Shown here: positions 26,756-35,564 of the stretch, piece by piece
Position numbering within the stretch: position 1 is the first letter of the stretch
Layout of the letters: each line of letters opens with the position of its first letter
From: an uncultured Ruminococcus sp.
GTDB lineage: Bacteria; Bacillota; Clostridia; Oscillospirales; Acutalibacteraceae
Direction: 5' to 3'
Assembly: GCA_958403905.1 (NCBI GenBank)
Contig: CATXZD010000006.1
Coordinates: forward strand, 62,001 to 126,000
DNA length: 64,000 bases
Program-made: the position numbers and the translations under genes
The notes under the pieces: generated by a model
The model's database searches: none
The model's input: the letters and a program-made list of their open reading frames with translations, nothing else
Told to the model about the DNA's origin: nothing

Positions 26756-28588
26756 ATGTGCGGAATAGCAGGCTGGATTGAACGTGACGCTGATATGAGT
26801 ATGAGGATTAAACTGCTCAACAATATGTCACAAACGCTTGAAAAACGAGGTCCCGACGAAAATGGAATTTATATCAACAAAAACACTGCGCTTATTCACC
26901 GCAGGCTTGTTGTAATTGACCGTGAAAACGGCAAACAGCCTATGTCAGTAACCCACAAGGGAAAGACATATACAATTGTCTATAACGGTGAGCTTTACAA
27001 CACCGAGGCTCTGCGTGAGGAACTGCGTGCCGAAGGCTTTCGTTTCAGGGGGCACAGTGACACTGAAGTTGTGCTTAAAATGTACATCAAATACGGTTCT
27101 CGGTGTGCGGATAAGCTCAATGGAATTTTCGCCTTCGCCGTGTTCAACAGCAGTGACAGGTCAATTTTCCTTTGCAGGGATAAAATAGGCGTTAAACCGC
27201 TTTTTTATTACGAGTACAAGGGCGGATTAATTTTCGGCTCGGAAATCAAAGCACTACTTGCAAGTACGATTGTAAAGCCAAAAATTGACGAACAGGGGCT
27301 TAACGAAATCTTTTTCCTCGGTCCTGCAAGAACTCCGTCCTGCGGAGTGTTCAAGGGAGTGCACGAGCTTAACCCCGGTGAATGTGCAATTTACAAAAAC
27401 GGCATTCTATGCCGTGAGCAATACTACAGAATTGAAGCAAAAGAACATACCGACAGTGAAAATGATACTATTGAAAAGACGAGAAGTCTTTTGACTGACG
27501 CAATAAGGCGACAGCTTGTCAGCGATGTTCCTCTCTGCTTTTTCCTTTCGGGAGGGCTTGACAGCAGTATTATAGTAAAAACCGCCTCCGAATATTACAA
27601 AGAGCGAAAACTCGGAAAAATCAACACCTACTCGGTTGAATACCGTGACAACGAAAAATTTTTCAAAAAAAGCCGCTTTCAGCCGAATGCCGACTACGAA
27701 TATATTTCAATGATGGCTGACAATGCCGACACTCGCCACCGCGAGGTCATTCTTGACAACAAAGCGCTTGTAGACGCACTCTACGACAGCGTTGAGGCAA
27801 GAGATTTGCCCGGATACGTTGACGTTGACTCGTCACTTTTGCTGTTCTGCAAAGAGATAAAGCAAAACTACACCGTTGCTCTTTCGGGCGAATGTGCCGA
27901 CGAGCTGTTCGGCGGCTATCCCTGGTACCACGACAAAAGCATACTTTTCGATGACTGCTTTCCTTGGTCAAAAAGTCAGGACGTCCGCAGGTTTATTCTA
28001 AAAGACGGAATACTGAAAAACGGAGAGGAATATGTGCGCCAAAGATACCTTGACACCATAAATCTTGCTCCGAAATTAAAAAGCGACAGTGAAACAGACA
28101 AACGTATGAGAGAAATGTTTTTCCTCAATTTCTACTGGTTTATGCAATGTCTTCTTGAACGCAAGGACAGATGTTCAATGTTCAGCGGTCTTGAAGTAAG
28201 AGTACCGTTCTGCGATTACCGACTTGTTGAATACGCCTACAATATGCCCTGGAGTTTAAAGGCTTACGGCAACCGTGAAAAGGGAATAGTCAGAAAGGCA
28301 TTTGAGGATATCCTGCCAAAGGGAATCTGCTGGCGAAAGAAAAGTCCGTACCCCAAAACTCACAATCCCATTTACTTTGATGAATGTGTGAATAGGGTGA
28401 GATTAATTCTAAAAAAGAAAAACCAACTCACAGAAATTCTCAACAAAAAATCAATTGAGCGTATTATTGAAAGCCCTGACGCAATCACAACTCCGTGGTA
28501 CGGTCAGCTTATGCAGGCTCCGCAGATTCTTGCTTATATCATTGAGCTTGACTGCTGGTTTGAAAAATACAATGTTGAAATAGTTTAA
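26756..28588 (+). CDS. asnB: Asparagine synthase (glutamine-hydrolysing)
   Basis: 610 aa. N-terminal class II glutaminase (Cys2 of MCGIAGW is the nucleophile; HRRLVVIDRENGKQPM and YNGELYN segments) and C-terminal synthetase with the ATP pyrophosphatase loop SGGLDSS (about residue 264) and SGECADELFGGY. Converts aspartate, glutamine and ATP to asparagine. ATG 26756 with ACGGAGG upstream, 21 bases after ylbJ, so probably read from the same transcript. All catalytic residues are visible. Confidence 0.96.
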   Translation: MCGIAGWIERDADMSMRIKLLNNMSQTLEKRGPDENGIYINKNTALIHRRLVVIDRENGKQPMSVTHKGKTYTIVYNGELYNTEALREELRAEGFRFRGHSDTEVVLKMYIKYGSRCADKLNGIFAFAVFNSSDRSIFLCRDKIGVKPLFYYEYKGGLIFGSEIKALLASTIVKPKIDEQGLNEIFFLGPARTPSCGVFKGVHELNPGECAIYKNGILCREQYYRIEAKEHTDSENDTIEKTRSLLTDAIRRQLVSDVPLCFFLSGGLDSSIIVKTASEYYKERKLGKINTYSVEYRDNEKFFKKSRFQPNADYEYISMMADNADTRHREVILDNKALVDALYDSVEARDLPGYVDVDSSLLLFCKEIKQNYTVALSGECADELFGGYPWYHDKSILFDDCFPWSKSQDVRRFILKDGILKNGEEYVRQRYLDTINLAPKLKSDSETDKRMREMFFLNFYWFMQCLLERKDRCSMFSGLEVRVPFCDYRLVEYAYNMPWSLKAYGNREKGIVRKAFEDILPKGICWRKKSPYPKTHNPIYFDECVNRVRLILKKKNQLTEILNKKSIERIIESPDAITTPWYGQLMQAPQILAYIIELDCWFEKYNVEIV

Positions 28589-28617
28589 CTCATATGTTAG
28601 AATAAAAAGGCAAATTG

Positions 28618-29133
28618 ATGCGAACGGAGATGTTTAAAATTACCGAGAAGAACTACAAACGGATTATCCGATTTTTCAGGGAGAGATATTTCGCTTTCAA
28701 CGCGCTGAAATTTTGCTACGTCTTTCTGCCGCTTGTGCTGTTCATCAGCTATCCCGTGCTGATTGTCTATGTATGTTTCAGCTATCCTGTTGACCTCTTT
28801 AAAATAATCCTTATTCCACTCGGTGTGTTTTTGCTTGTAACAGCTTTGCGAAAGATAATTAACGAACAAAGGCCCTATGAAAAATACAACACGTCCTCCC
28901 TTTTCGGCAAAACAACAACAGGGCAGAGTATGCCCAGCCGACACACTGCAAGCGCATTTATAATTTCATTTGCAATTTTCTATATAAATGTTGAGCTTGG
29001 CATCGTCGCACTGTCCATTTCACTTCTGATTTCACTTTCAAGAGTGCTTGCAGGCGTTCACTTTATAAGAGATATCCTCGCCGCAATGCTGTTGAGCATA
29101 ACGGTTGGAGTTTTATTTTTCTTTATAATTTAA
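28618..29133 (+). CDS. PAP2-family membrane phosphatase
   Basis: 171 aa, five to six TM segments. Carries the three PAP2 signatures: KIINEQRP (about residues 81-88), PSRH with following TASA (about 107-110) and SRVLAGVHFIRD (about 149-160). Likely hydrolyses a lipid phosphate or undecaprenyl diphosphate outside the membrane; the substrate cannot be deduced. ATG 28618 has AAAGG seven bases upstream. It lies 29 bases after asnB and ends before a bidirectional terminator. Confidence 0.9.
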   Translation: MRTEMFKITEKNYKRIIRFFRERYFAFNALKFCYVFLPLVLFISYPVLIVYVCFSYPVDLFKIILIPLGVFLLVTALRKIINEQRPYEKYNTSSLFGKTTTGQSMPSRHTASAFIISFAIFYINVELGIVALSISLLISLSRVLAGVHFIRDILAAMLLSITVGVLFFFII

Positions 29134-29156
29134 AAAATATAGTTAAGTATAACAAT

Positions 29157-29197
29157 ACGGCTGTTTCACCTTTTTGGTAAAACAGCCGTAATTTTTT
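29157..29197. terminator. Bidirectional terminator between PAP2 and lipoprotein genes
   Basis: ACGGCTGTTT (29157-29166) pairs with AAACAGCCGT (29180-29189); the inner ACC/GGT may extend the stem. T-rich tracts flank it on both strands, so it can serve both converging genes. Confidence 0.85.
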
Positions 29198-29217
29198 AAT
29201 TGTAATGTAGAACGTAC

Positions 29218-29856
29218 TTATTCAACAATAAAATAAGCCTCTTTCATAAATGAAAATCTGTTTTTGTCATAACGCGGAAAGGTTTCCGTTTTACCGTCAT
29301 TATTTATTTCCATATACTCCAACGGGTCGCAAACGCTTACCCTAACGGCAATTTTATACTTTCCCGGAGTGAAATATTTTGTTTTCCTCGCTTCGTTTAT
29401 GTCGTTTCCTTTGTCGTTCGAGGAAGGATATGCACAAAACGAACGGTTGTAAGTATTTTCTCCCTTTTTCGGAGAAATACTATCCTGATTAAATATGTAC
29501 CCGTAACCGAATGTTACATCTTCCCAATTATTGCCGTTCTGTTTGTAAAAGTGGTGTTCGTCACCAGGGAAAACATAGAGGTCACCTGTGTTGTTAGTAA
29601 GAATTGTGTCAACGCTATTTTCCTCTTCGTTATATTCTGCCGTAAGGTCAATGTTGTATTTTGAGCCGTCCTCTAAAAAAGTTTCATATTCGTTGGCAGC
29701 TGATGTTTCCGCGGTAGTAGTATTTTCAACTTTAGATGTAGCATTTTCGACATTAGGAGAATTACCGCTACAACCATATAAGGCAACTGATAATACAGTA
29801 ATTATAAACACTAAAACCCAGTATTTTAATTTATTTAATAACATACGAGATACCAT
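29218..29856 (-). CDS. Unknown lipoprotein
   Basis: 212 aa, not recognised. Seen: signal peptide with a lipobox ending LYGC (Cys29), then a Ser/Thr/Asn linker (about 30-55) and a beta-rich domain with strands such as YNIDLTAEYNEEENSVDTILTNNT and GKYKIAVRVSVCDP, suggestive of an immunoglobulin-like fold as in many Firmicute surface lipoproteins. The ATG at 29856 has no evident ribosome binding site; it overlaps the end of an upstream reading frame (29835-30086), so it may be translationally coupled to that decayed gene. An internal ATG four codons later is equally possible. Confidence 0.7.
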   Translation of the reverse strand: MVSRMLLNKLKYWVLVFIITVLSVALYGCSGNSPNVENATSKVENTTTAETSAANEYETFLEDGSKYNIDLTAEYNEEENSVDTILTNNTGDLYVFPGDEHHFYKQNGNNWEDVTFGYGYIFNQDSISPKKGENTYNRSFCAYPSSNDKGNDINEARKTKYFTPGKYKIAVRVSVCDPLEYMEINNDGKTETFPRYDKNRFSFMKEAYFIVE

Positions 29857-30086
29857 AAATTAACTATGTTGCCGACACTACAATAATAAGTTCCAACCAG
29901 ATTGTCGTTGTTATCGTATTGTCCGCCACAAGTAATTCCTTCCTGAAGTTTTATATAATTATCAGACCATGATGATGCTACTAAACCACCATAATAGTCC
30001 AGATACGATAACTCAATATTACTTCTATCATAATTTTGTCTTAACGTGTTAAAAAAGCTCTTTGTAATTATATTATCATATTTATA
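29835..30086 (-). pseudogene. Start-less gene remnant upstream of the lipoprotein
   Basis: An 83-codon reading frame runs from just after a TGA (30089-30087) to a TAA at 29837-29835, with no ATG, GTG or TTG in a usable position with a binding site near its 5' end. Its translation is protein-like: SFFNTLRQNYDRSNIELSYLD, then GGLVASSWSDNYIKLQEG, CGGQYDNNDNLVGTYYC. It overlaps the lipoprotein start by 22 bases, as genes in one operon do. The upstream 150 bases are AT-rich with no coding signal. It looks like the 3' end of a gene whose 5' part was deleted. Family not recognised. Confidence 0.5.
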
Positions 30087-30236
30087 TCAAAAGTCAATAT
30101 AAATTAATTAATATTTTGAAATATTTTAGCATATAAAAGGATAAAATAATATTTTACAGTTTTTTAAGCTATTTTATAATCGGAAATTACTAAAACTTAT
30201 ATTCCGAATACATAAAACATTTATTTAATCTTTGAT

Positions 30237-30274
30237 AAAAAAACGCTGAACTGCAATTAACTGCCGTTCAGCGT
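30237..30274 (-). terminator. Terminator after the coaD operon
   Basis: Stem ACGCTGAAC/GTTCAGCGT (30243-30251 and 30266-30274) followed on the minus strand by a run of seven T residues; the flanking bases allow two more pairs. Confidence 0.88.
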
Positions 30275-30294
30275 TTTTTTCACTTAATTATTTA

Positions 30295-30759
30295 TCAATT
30301 CTGTTTTGACTTCTGAGAATTTAAAATGTTTGCCCTTGTTTTCTTAATTTCATCAAGCTGAGCAGATATGCTGTCCTCGGTACGTCTAATAATGCTGTCA
30401 ACATAAACATTGGCAGCCTTTCTGATTTCGGCTGACTTCTGTTTTGCATCGTCAACAATTTCTTTTGCCTTTGCCTGAGCCTCTCTGACAATCTCATTCT
30501 GATTAAGCATTGCCTTTTTGCGTTCTTCGGCGGCTCTGATTATGTTTTCAGACTCACGGTTAGCCTCGGTAAGAATCTGCTTTCTGTCAGCAACAATATT
30601 CTTTGCCTGTCTTACCTCGGCAGGCATAGCATCCTGAATCTGGTCGATGATATCATAGATTTCATCGCTGCTTACCATAACCTTTCCGCCTGAAAACGGC
30701 ATTGACTTTGCATCGCTGATAACGTCCTGAAGCTGTAGAATTAAATCATCAACTTTCAT
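30295..30759 (-). CDS. Coiled-coil protein of unknown function next to coaD
   Basis: 154 aa. ATG 30759 has AAGGAG eight bases upstream (a GTG three codons earlier overlaps that site). Seen: a short N-terminal helix with KVDDLILQLQDVISDAK, then from about residue 55 an almost continuous Ala/Glu/Lys/Arg helix (AKNIVADRKQILTEANRESENII, KAKEIVDDAKQKSAEIRKAANVYVDSIIRRTEDSI) typical of a long coiled coil, resembling ATP synthase b-type stalks or DivIVA-like scaffolds. It has no TM segment. Its place 29 bases after coaD is shared with other Clostridia as far as I recall; no function can be assigned. Confidence 0.75.
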   Translation of the reverse strand: MKVDDLILQLQDVISDAKSMPFSGGKVMVSSDEIYDIIDQIQDAMPAEVRQAKNIVADRKQILTEANRESENIIRAAEERKKAMLNQNEIVREAQAKAKEIVDDAKQKSAEIRKAANVYVDSIIRRTEDSISAQLDEIKKTRANILNSQKSKQN

Positions 30760-30796
30760 TTTTTCCACTCCTTATATAATCCAATCTGAATTAAGT

Positions 30797-31288
30797 TTAT
30801 TTCTTAATATTTGAAATTCCTTTTACTATTCTGTCGTGAATACATTTTGGCACGAAATTGCTGATATCTCCGCCCATTGAGGCAACCTCACGGACCATAC
30901 TCGAGCTGAGATACATAGACTCCGAGTTTGCCATAAGAAAAATTGTTTCAAGCTGAGAATTGAGCTTTTTGTTGGTAATAGCCATCTGAAATTCGTATTC
31001 AAAATCCGAAACCGCACGCAAACCCCTTACAATTGCGTCAACATTTCTTTCTTTACAATACTGGGCAAGCAAGCCGTCAAAGCTGACCACCTCAACATTC
31101 GGAATGTCCTGCGTAACCTCTTTTAAAAATCCGATTCGCTCGTCAATCGAAAAGCACGGGGTTTTTGAGGAATTCACAAGCACGCCGACAATAACCCGGT
31201 CAAACATATTAGCCGAACGCTTAATTATGTCAAGATGACCGAGAGTGACCGGGTCAAAACTGCCCGGACAAATTACCGTTTTATTCAT
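30797..31288 (-). CDS. coaD: Phosphopantetheine adenylyltransferase
   Basis: Penultimate step of coenzyme A synthesis: adenylates 4'-phosphopantetheine. 163 aa. Seen: nucleotidyltransferase motif PGSFDPVTLGHLDII (residues 8-22, with the T/HxGH signature TLGH), GLRAVSDFEYEFQMA, and the C-terminal YLSSSMVREVASMGGDIS. Its start overlaps the rsmD stop by four bases (ATGA), a classical coupled pair. Confidence 0.97.
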   Translation of the reverse strand: MNKTVICPGSFDPVTLGHLDIIKRSANMFDRVIVGVLVNSSKTPCFSIDERIGFLKEVTQDIPNVEVVSFDGLLAQYCKERNVDAIVRGLRAVSDFEYEFQMAITNKKLNSQLETIFLMANSESMYLSSSMVREVASMGGDISNFVPKCIHDRIVKGISNIKK

Positions 31289-31833
31289 TGCACAAAATCC
31301 TTATGTCTGAATGTACTTATTTTTATTTTACCATAGCGATACTGTCTGTCAAGTACAAAATTACCGTAATTCGACAAAATTTCTTCATCAAGCGGATTTT
31401 CCGCTATAATTATGCCTGTTTCATTCATAATCTCCGGCACAAGCTCAAGCGCCTTTTGCAGCATTCCCGTTTTGTACGGAGGGTCAATAAACGCAATATC
31501 AAAGCGTTCGCTGCACATTGAAACAAAGCTCTGATAATCCATTGCAAAGGTTTTTGCGTTCTGTTCAAGCTTAGTTGTTTTAAGATTTCTCTTAACCGTG
31601 TCTAGAGATTTCTTGGAGTTGTCAACAAAAAAGGCTGTTTTTGCACCTCTGCTTAACGCCTCAATGCCCATTTGTCCCGAGCCTGCAAACAAATCAAGAA
31701 ACGCCCTTCCCTCGGTTTCAAACTGGATAATTGAAAAAACAGCTTCTTTAATTCTGTCGGTAGTAGGTCTTACGTCCTCTCCCTCAAGGGTTTCAAGACG
31801 TCTGCCTCTTGCAAAACCTGTGATTACACGCAT
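31285..31833 (-). CDS. rsmD: 16S rRNA (guanine-966-N2) methyltransferase
   Basis: 182 aa. Seen: GFARGRRLETL and RPTTDRIKEAVFSII near the N terminus, SAM-binding FLDLFAGSGQMGIEALSRGA, and the catalytic FIDPPY (DPPY motif for exocyclic amine methylation, about residue 116). Methylates G966 of 16S rRNA. ATG 31833 with AAAGGAAC upstream; overlaps coaD. Confidence 0.95.
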   Translation of the reverse strand: MRVITGFARGRRLETLEGEDVRPTTDRIKEAVFSIIQFETEGRAFLDLFAGSGQMGIEALSRGAKTAFFVDNSKKSLDTVKRNLKTTKLEQNAKTFAMDYQSFVSMCSERFDIAFIDPPYKTGMLQKALELVPEIMNETGIIIAENPLDEEILSNYGNFVLDRQYRYGKIKISTFRHKDFVQ

Positions 31834-31867
31834 AGTACTGTTCCTTTAAAATATATTTTCTGCTGTA

Positions 31868-31896
31868 AGTATAACACATTACACCATATTTTACAA
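31868..31896 (-). promoter_or_regulatory. Promoter of rsmD-coaD
   Basis: Minus strand TTGTAA (31896-31891), 17-base spacer, TATACT (31873-31868), about 35 bases upstream of rsmD. Confidence 0.62.
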
Positions 31897-31903
31897 CAAC
31901 ATT

Positions 31904-33739
31904 TTACTCTTTGTCTTCCAAATGAAAATATCTGTAAACTGCAAGTGCAGTATCCTTTGTCATTTTAGGTGCATTTTCAAGTTCCTCTAAATCAGCCTTT
32001 GAAATATTGTCAATCGTTCTGAAATATTTTAGCAACGACTTCGCCCTGACTTCGCCCACACCGTCAATATTTGTAAGCGAGCTTTTAAAGGTGTTTTTGC
32101 TCCTGCGTGCATGGTGATAGCCGATTGCAAAGCGGTGAACCTCGTCCTGCATTTTGCTTAAAAAAGTAAAGAGCGCACGCTTTGAGCTGATTGCAATTTC
32201 TCCTCCGTCGCCCGTTACTGCACGAGTGCGGTGTCTGTCGTCCTTTACCATACCGAAAAGAGGTACGGTTATGTTCATTTTTTCAAGAACCTGTTTAACA
32301 GCCGCAACCTGTCCTTTTCCGCCGTCAAGCAAGATTAAATCGGGAAGCCTTCCAAAGCCCTCTGATTTGTCATCTGCTTTATAGTATTCATCAAATCGTC
32401 GTGAAATAACCTCAGCCATTGAAGCATAGTCGTCCTGACCTTCAAATCCTTTGATTTTAAACTTTTTATATGCCGATTTAAGCGGCTTTCCGTTTTTATA
32501 AACTATCATTCCTGCGACATTTTCTGTTCCTGCAAGGTTTGAAATATCGTAGGATTCTATATATTCGGGCAGTTTTTCAAGGCCGAGAGTTTCTTTAAGC
32601 TCTTCAAGCACGCCGAACTCACGCACCGTTGCACCCTTTTTCTGTGCAAGCGCCTCTGCAGCATTTGAACGGCACATTGAAACAAGCTGTGCCTGCTCTC
32701 CCCTTTGCGGAACAGTTACATTAACCTTGTTGCCTCTTTTTTCACTCAGCCACTGTGAAATTGCATCTATACTGTCAAATCCACTGTCAATCGCAATATT
32801 TTTGGGAATGTCATTTCTGATTGTGTAGTATCCAAGCAAAAATTCCTCGTATTCGCTTTCGCTGTCACCGCTGTCAAAAATGAAGCTTTCCCGGTCAAAA
32901 AGCCTGCCGCCCTCGAAGCGGAAAACCTGAAAGCAGATTTTACCGTCGTCTGTAAAACTTGCAATAACGTCCTCATCAAGCACCCTGTTGGCGACAACCT
33001 TTTGCTTATCTCCCATCTTTTTCACTGCGTTTATCTTATCACGTATTCTTGCGGCACGTTCAAATTCAAGATTTTCTGCCGCTTCTTCCATTTGTGCAGT
33101 AAGCTGTTTAATCGAGTTTGACGAACCGCCCTTTAAAAAATCCAGCGCCTGTGCAAGACTTTCTTTGTAATCTTTAAGCTTCACTCTGCCTGTACAGGGC
33201 GCCATACACTGCTTGATGTGGTAGTTAAGGCAAGGTCTGCCTTTGCGGAAGTCCTGCGGGAAACGCCTGTTGCAGGTAGGGAGCATAAAAATTTTGTTTG
33301 CTTCCTCAACTGCACTTTTTACATAGTAACTGCTCTTGTACGGCCCTATATACTGCGCTCCGTCGTCCGATTTTTGAAGAACATAAGAAAGCTTGCCCCA
33401 GTCGCCTGCGCTTAACTTGATGTAGCTGTAGCCCTTGTCGTCCTTTAACAGAATATTATACTTAGGCGTGTGCTGTTTTATAAGACTGCATTCAAGAATT
33501 AAAGCCTCAAACTCACTGTCGGTAATAATATACTCAAAGTCGTCCACATTGTCAACCATTCTGCGTACCTTTTCGGCGTGATTATTCTGCGAGCCGAAAT
33601 ACTGGCTGACACGATTTTTAAGTGCCTTTGCCTTACCGATATATATAATTTCTCCGCTTTTGCCGTGCATAATATAAACACCCGGCAAAAGCGGCAGAGC
33701 CATTGCTTTTTTGCGCAGCTGCTGCATTTTAGGATTCAT
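31904..33739 (-). CDS. uvrC: Excinuclease ABC subunit C
   Basis: Dual-incision nuclease of nucleotide excision repair. 611 aa. Seen: GIY-YIG nuclease domain at the N terminus (LPGVYIMHGKSGEIIYIGKA), Cys-containing CNRRFPQDFRKGRPCLNYHIKQCMAPC, UVR domain (about 200-235, LTAQMEEAAENLEFERAARIRD), RNase H-like second nuclease (ESYDISNLAGTENVAGMIVY, PDLILLDGGKGQVAA) and C-terminal HhH pair. ATG 33739 with GGTGA upstream; the frame's earlier ATG has no site. It stands alone, following the HPr terminator. Confidence 0.97.
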   Translation of the reverse strand: MNPKMQQLRKKAMALPLLPGVYIMHGKSGEIIYIGKAKALKNRVSQYFGSQNNHAEKVRRMVDNVDDFEYIITDSEFEALILECSLIKQHTPKYNILLKDDKGYSYIKLSAGDWGKLSYVLQKSDDGAQYIGPYKSSYYVKSAVEEANKIFMLPTCNRRFPQDFRKGRPCLNYHIKQCMAPCTGRVKLKDYKESLAQALDFLKGGSSNSIKQLTAQMEEAAENLEFERAARIRDKINAVKKMGDKQKVVANRVLDEDVIASFTDDGKICFQVFRFEGGRLFDRESFIFDSGDSESEYEEFLLGYYTIRNDIPKNIAIDSGFDSIDAISQWLSEKRGNKVNVTVPQRGEQAQLVSMCRSNAAEALAQKKGATVREFGVLEELKETLGLEKLPEYIESYDISNLAGTENVAGMIVYKNGKPLKSAYKKFKIKGFEGQDDYASMAEVISRRFDEYYKADDKSEGFGRLPDLILLDGGKGQVAAVKQVLEKMNITVPLFGMVKDDRHRTRAVTGDGGEIAISSKRALFTFLSKMQDEVHRFAIGYHHARRSKNTFKSSLTNIDGVGEVRAKSLLKYFRTIDNISKADLEELENAPKMTKDTALAVYRYFHLEDKE

Positions 33740-33761
33740 AATTTCACCAACTTCCAAAAAC

Positions 33762-33786
33762 AAAAAAGGGGCGGATAATTCCGCCC
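33762..33786 (-). terminator. Terminator after the HPr gene
   Basis: Stem GGGCGGA/TCCGCCC (33769-33775 and 33780-33786), 4-base loop, followed on the minus strand by CTTTTTTG. Short but GC-rich. Confidence 0.85.
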
Positions 33787-33808
33787 TAAAAATGCTGTGA
33801 GTTTACAA

Positions 33809-34072
33809 TTATTCAGTAAAACCTGATTCTACAAGAGCAACAAGACCTTCAACAGCCTCGGTTTCATCCGAACCGTCAGCAATAATCTTGATTTCTGTTC
33901 CTCCGATAATACCGAGTGAAAGTACGCCAAGAAGACTCTTTGCGTTAACGCGGCGCTCTTCCTTCTCAACCCAGATTGTTGACTTGTACTCGTTAGCCTT
34001 CTGGATAAAGAAAGTTGCCGGGCGAGCGTGTAAGCCGGCTTTGTTCTGAACTAAAACTTCCTTAACATACAT
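33809..34072 (-). CDS. ptsH: HPr-family phosphocarrier protein
   Basis: 87 aa, standard length. Seen: the phosphorylated histidine in NKAGLHARPATFF (His15 by convention) and the regulatory serine segment NAKSLLGVLSLGI (Ser46 by convention). Both sites are retained, so this is HPr rather than Crh, which lacks the histidine. It transfers phosphate from enzyme I to sugar PTS EIIA proteins, and Ser-phosphorylated HPr is the CcpA corepressor. ATG 34072 is preceded by GAGAGGG at about nine bases. Monocistronic between its own promoter and terminator; no ptsI nearby. Confidence 0.93.
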   Translation of the reverse strand: MYVKEVLVQNKAGLHARPATFFIQKANEYKSTIWVEKEERRVNAKSLLGVLSLGIIGGTEIKIIADGSDETEAVEGLVALVESGFTE

Positions 34073-34139
34073 TTTGAAAACCCTCTCTGACACATTAGAA
34101 TTTAAACCGAAAAAACCTTAAAGGCTTGATTTAATACTT

Positions 34140-34168
34140 ATTATAATCTTTTTTATTATCAAGGTCAA
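34140..34168 (-). promoter_or_regulatory. Promoter of the HPr gene
   Basis: Minus strand TTGACC (34168-34163), 17-base spacer, TATAAT (34145-34140), about 70 bases before the start codon. Confidence 0.78.
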
Positions 34169-34277
34169 TACGATAAAATATTTTCGTATTAATATTCACT
34201 TGAAGTCAAAAAATCAAATCGTTTCTTGTGCAATTTTACAATATTTGATTAAAATTTTCATACATTAATAACGAATA

Positions 34278-34964
34278 TCATTTATCATTAAGTAAATCGG
34301 GTCGTTTTTTCTTTGTAACCTCAAGGCTTTTTTCCCTGCGCCATTTTTCTATATTTGCGTGGTGCCCGCTTAAAAGCACCTCGGGAACTTCTATGCCTCT
34401 CCACTCTGACGGCTTTGTGTACTGCGGATATTCCAAAAGTCCGTTAAAGTGGCTTTCCTCGGTAAAGCACTCATTATTTGAAAGCACACCGGGAACCATT
34501 CGTGCAAGTGCGTCTGCAAACACCATTGCAGGCAATTCACCGCCCGTAAGCACATAGTCGCCTATAGAAATTTCTTCATCAATAAATGTATCTAACAGCC
34601 GTTGGTCAACGCCCTCATAGTGGCCGCATAAAATGCATATGTTTTCAATATTTGAAAGTTCCTTTAAATGTTTTTGGGTCAGCGTTTTTCCCTGCGGTGA
34701 CATATAAACGAAATGAGGTTTTTGATCTGTCTGTTTGCATATATCTTCAAAGCAAAGCGCAATCGGTTCGGCCTTCATAAGCATACCCATTCCGCCACCG
34801 TAGGGAGGATCGTCAACCCGCCTGTGCTTGTCAAAGGCATAATCACGAAGCTGGTGGCATACAATTTCAATTGCACCGCTTTTCTGCGCTCTGCCGATTA
34901 TGCTCTCGTTTAAAACAGGCTCAAACATTTCGGGGAATAAGGTTATTATATCAATCCTCATCAT
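34278..34964 (-). CDS. trmD: tRNA (guanine-37-N1) methyltransferase
   Basis: Methylates G37 of tRNAs reading CNN and some other codons, preventing +1 frameshifts. About 228 aa. Seen: RIDIITLFPEMFEPVLNESIIGRA, DDPPYGGGMGMLMK, and the SAM-binding trefoil knot YVLTGGELPAMVFADALARMVPGVL with the catalytic-domain ESHFNGLLEYPQYTKP. Two adjacent ATGs are possible; 34964 has the better spacing to AAAGGA. The start overlaps the last codons of rimM by 14 bases, the usual rimM-trmD coupling. Confidence 0.96.
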   Translation of the reverse strand: MMRIDIITLFPEMFEPVLNESIIGRAQKSGAIEIVCHQLRDYAFDKHRRVDDPPYGGGMGMLMKAEPIALCFEDICKQTDQKPHFVYMSPQGKTLTQKHLKELSNIENICILCGHYEGVDQRLLDTFIDEEISIGDYVLTGGELPAMVFADALARMVPGVLSNNECFTEESHFNGLLEYPQYTKPSEWRGIEVPEVLLSGHHANIEKWRREKSLEVTKKKRPDLLNDK

Positions 34965-35466
34965 CAAATATTCCTTTCATCGGGCGAATAAGCACAAAAC
35001 CGCCGTCAACGTTGATTTCTTCAACCACCTCGTCAATAACAGGTGCAAGGTATTTTTTATTTTCGCTGTCCGTGATTTCGTAGACATCGTTTGCACCCGT
35101 CCTCAGAACATCTGTAATTTTACCGTAAATAACACCGCTGTCAGCGTCCTTTACCTCAAGACCGATTAAGTCCTGAACAAAGTATACACCCTCGTCAAGA
35201 ACAATATCATCACGATTGATATAGACAATCTTTCCTCTGAATTTTTCGGCGGATTCTATGGTATCAACACCCTTGATTTTGGCAAGAGCTATATTCTTGT
35301 GCGGACGGGATTTTACCTCTATAAAGCTTTGTCCTTTTTCATCAAGATACAGTTTTTTAAAAGCGCATAAAAACTCGGGGGAATCGCTCCAATGCTCAAT
35401 CCTCACTTCGCCCTTTATTCCGTGAGTACCTACGATTTTTCCCGTATCAAGGTATTGCTTCTTCAT
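34951..35466 (-). CDS. rimM: 16S rRNA processing protein RimM
   Basis: 171-aa 30S assembly factor that binds S19. Seen: GKIVGTHGIKGEVRIEHWSD at the N terminus (signature GxxGxxGxV) and the PRC-barrel C-terminal half (GVYFVQDLIGLEVKDADSG, APVIDEVVEEINVDGG). Overlaps trmD. In many Firmicutes rimM-trmD follow rpsP-khpA; here they lie 10 kb away on the other strand. Confidence 0.95.
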   Translation of the reverse strand: MKKQYLDTGKIVGTHGIKGEVRIEHWSDSPEFLCAFKKLYLDEKGQSFIEVKSRPHKNIALAKIKGVDTIESAEKFRGKIVYINRDDIVLDEGVYFVQDLIGLEVKDADSGVIYGKITDVLRTGANDVYEITDSENKKYLAPVIDEVVEEINVDGGFVLIRPMKGIFDDED

Positions 35467-35564
35467 ACTTTCGCTCCATTTCCTGCTTTTATTTATATTC
35501 CGCTGTAAAAACTTTTTGAACGTCCGTGAAGCCTGCCAAAAAGTTTTCAGGAACCGTTCTGCAA

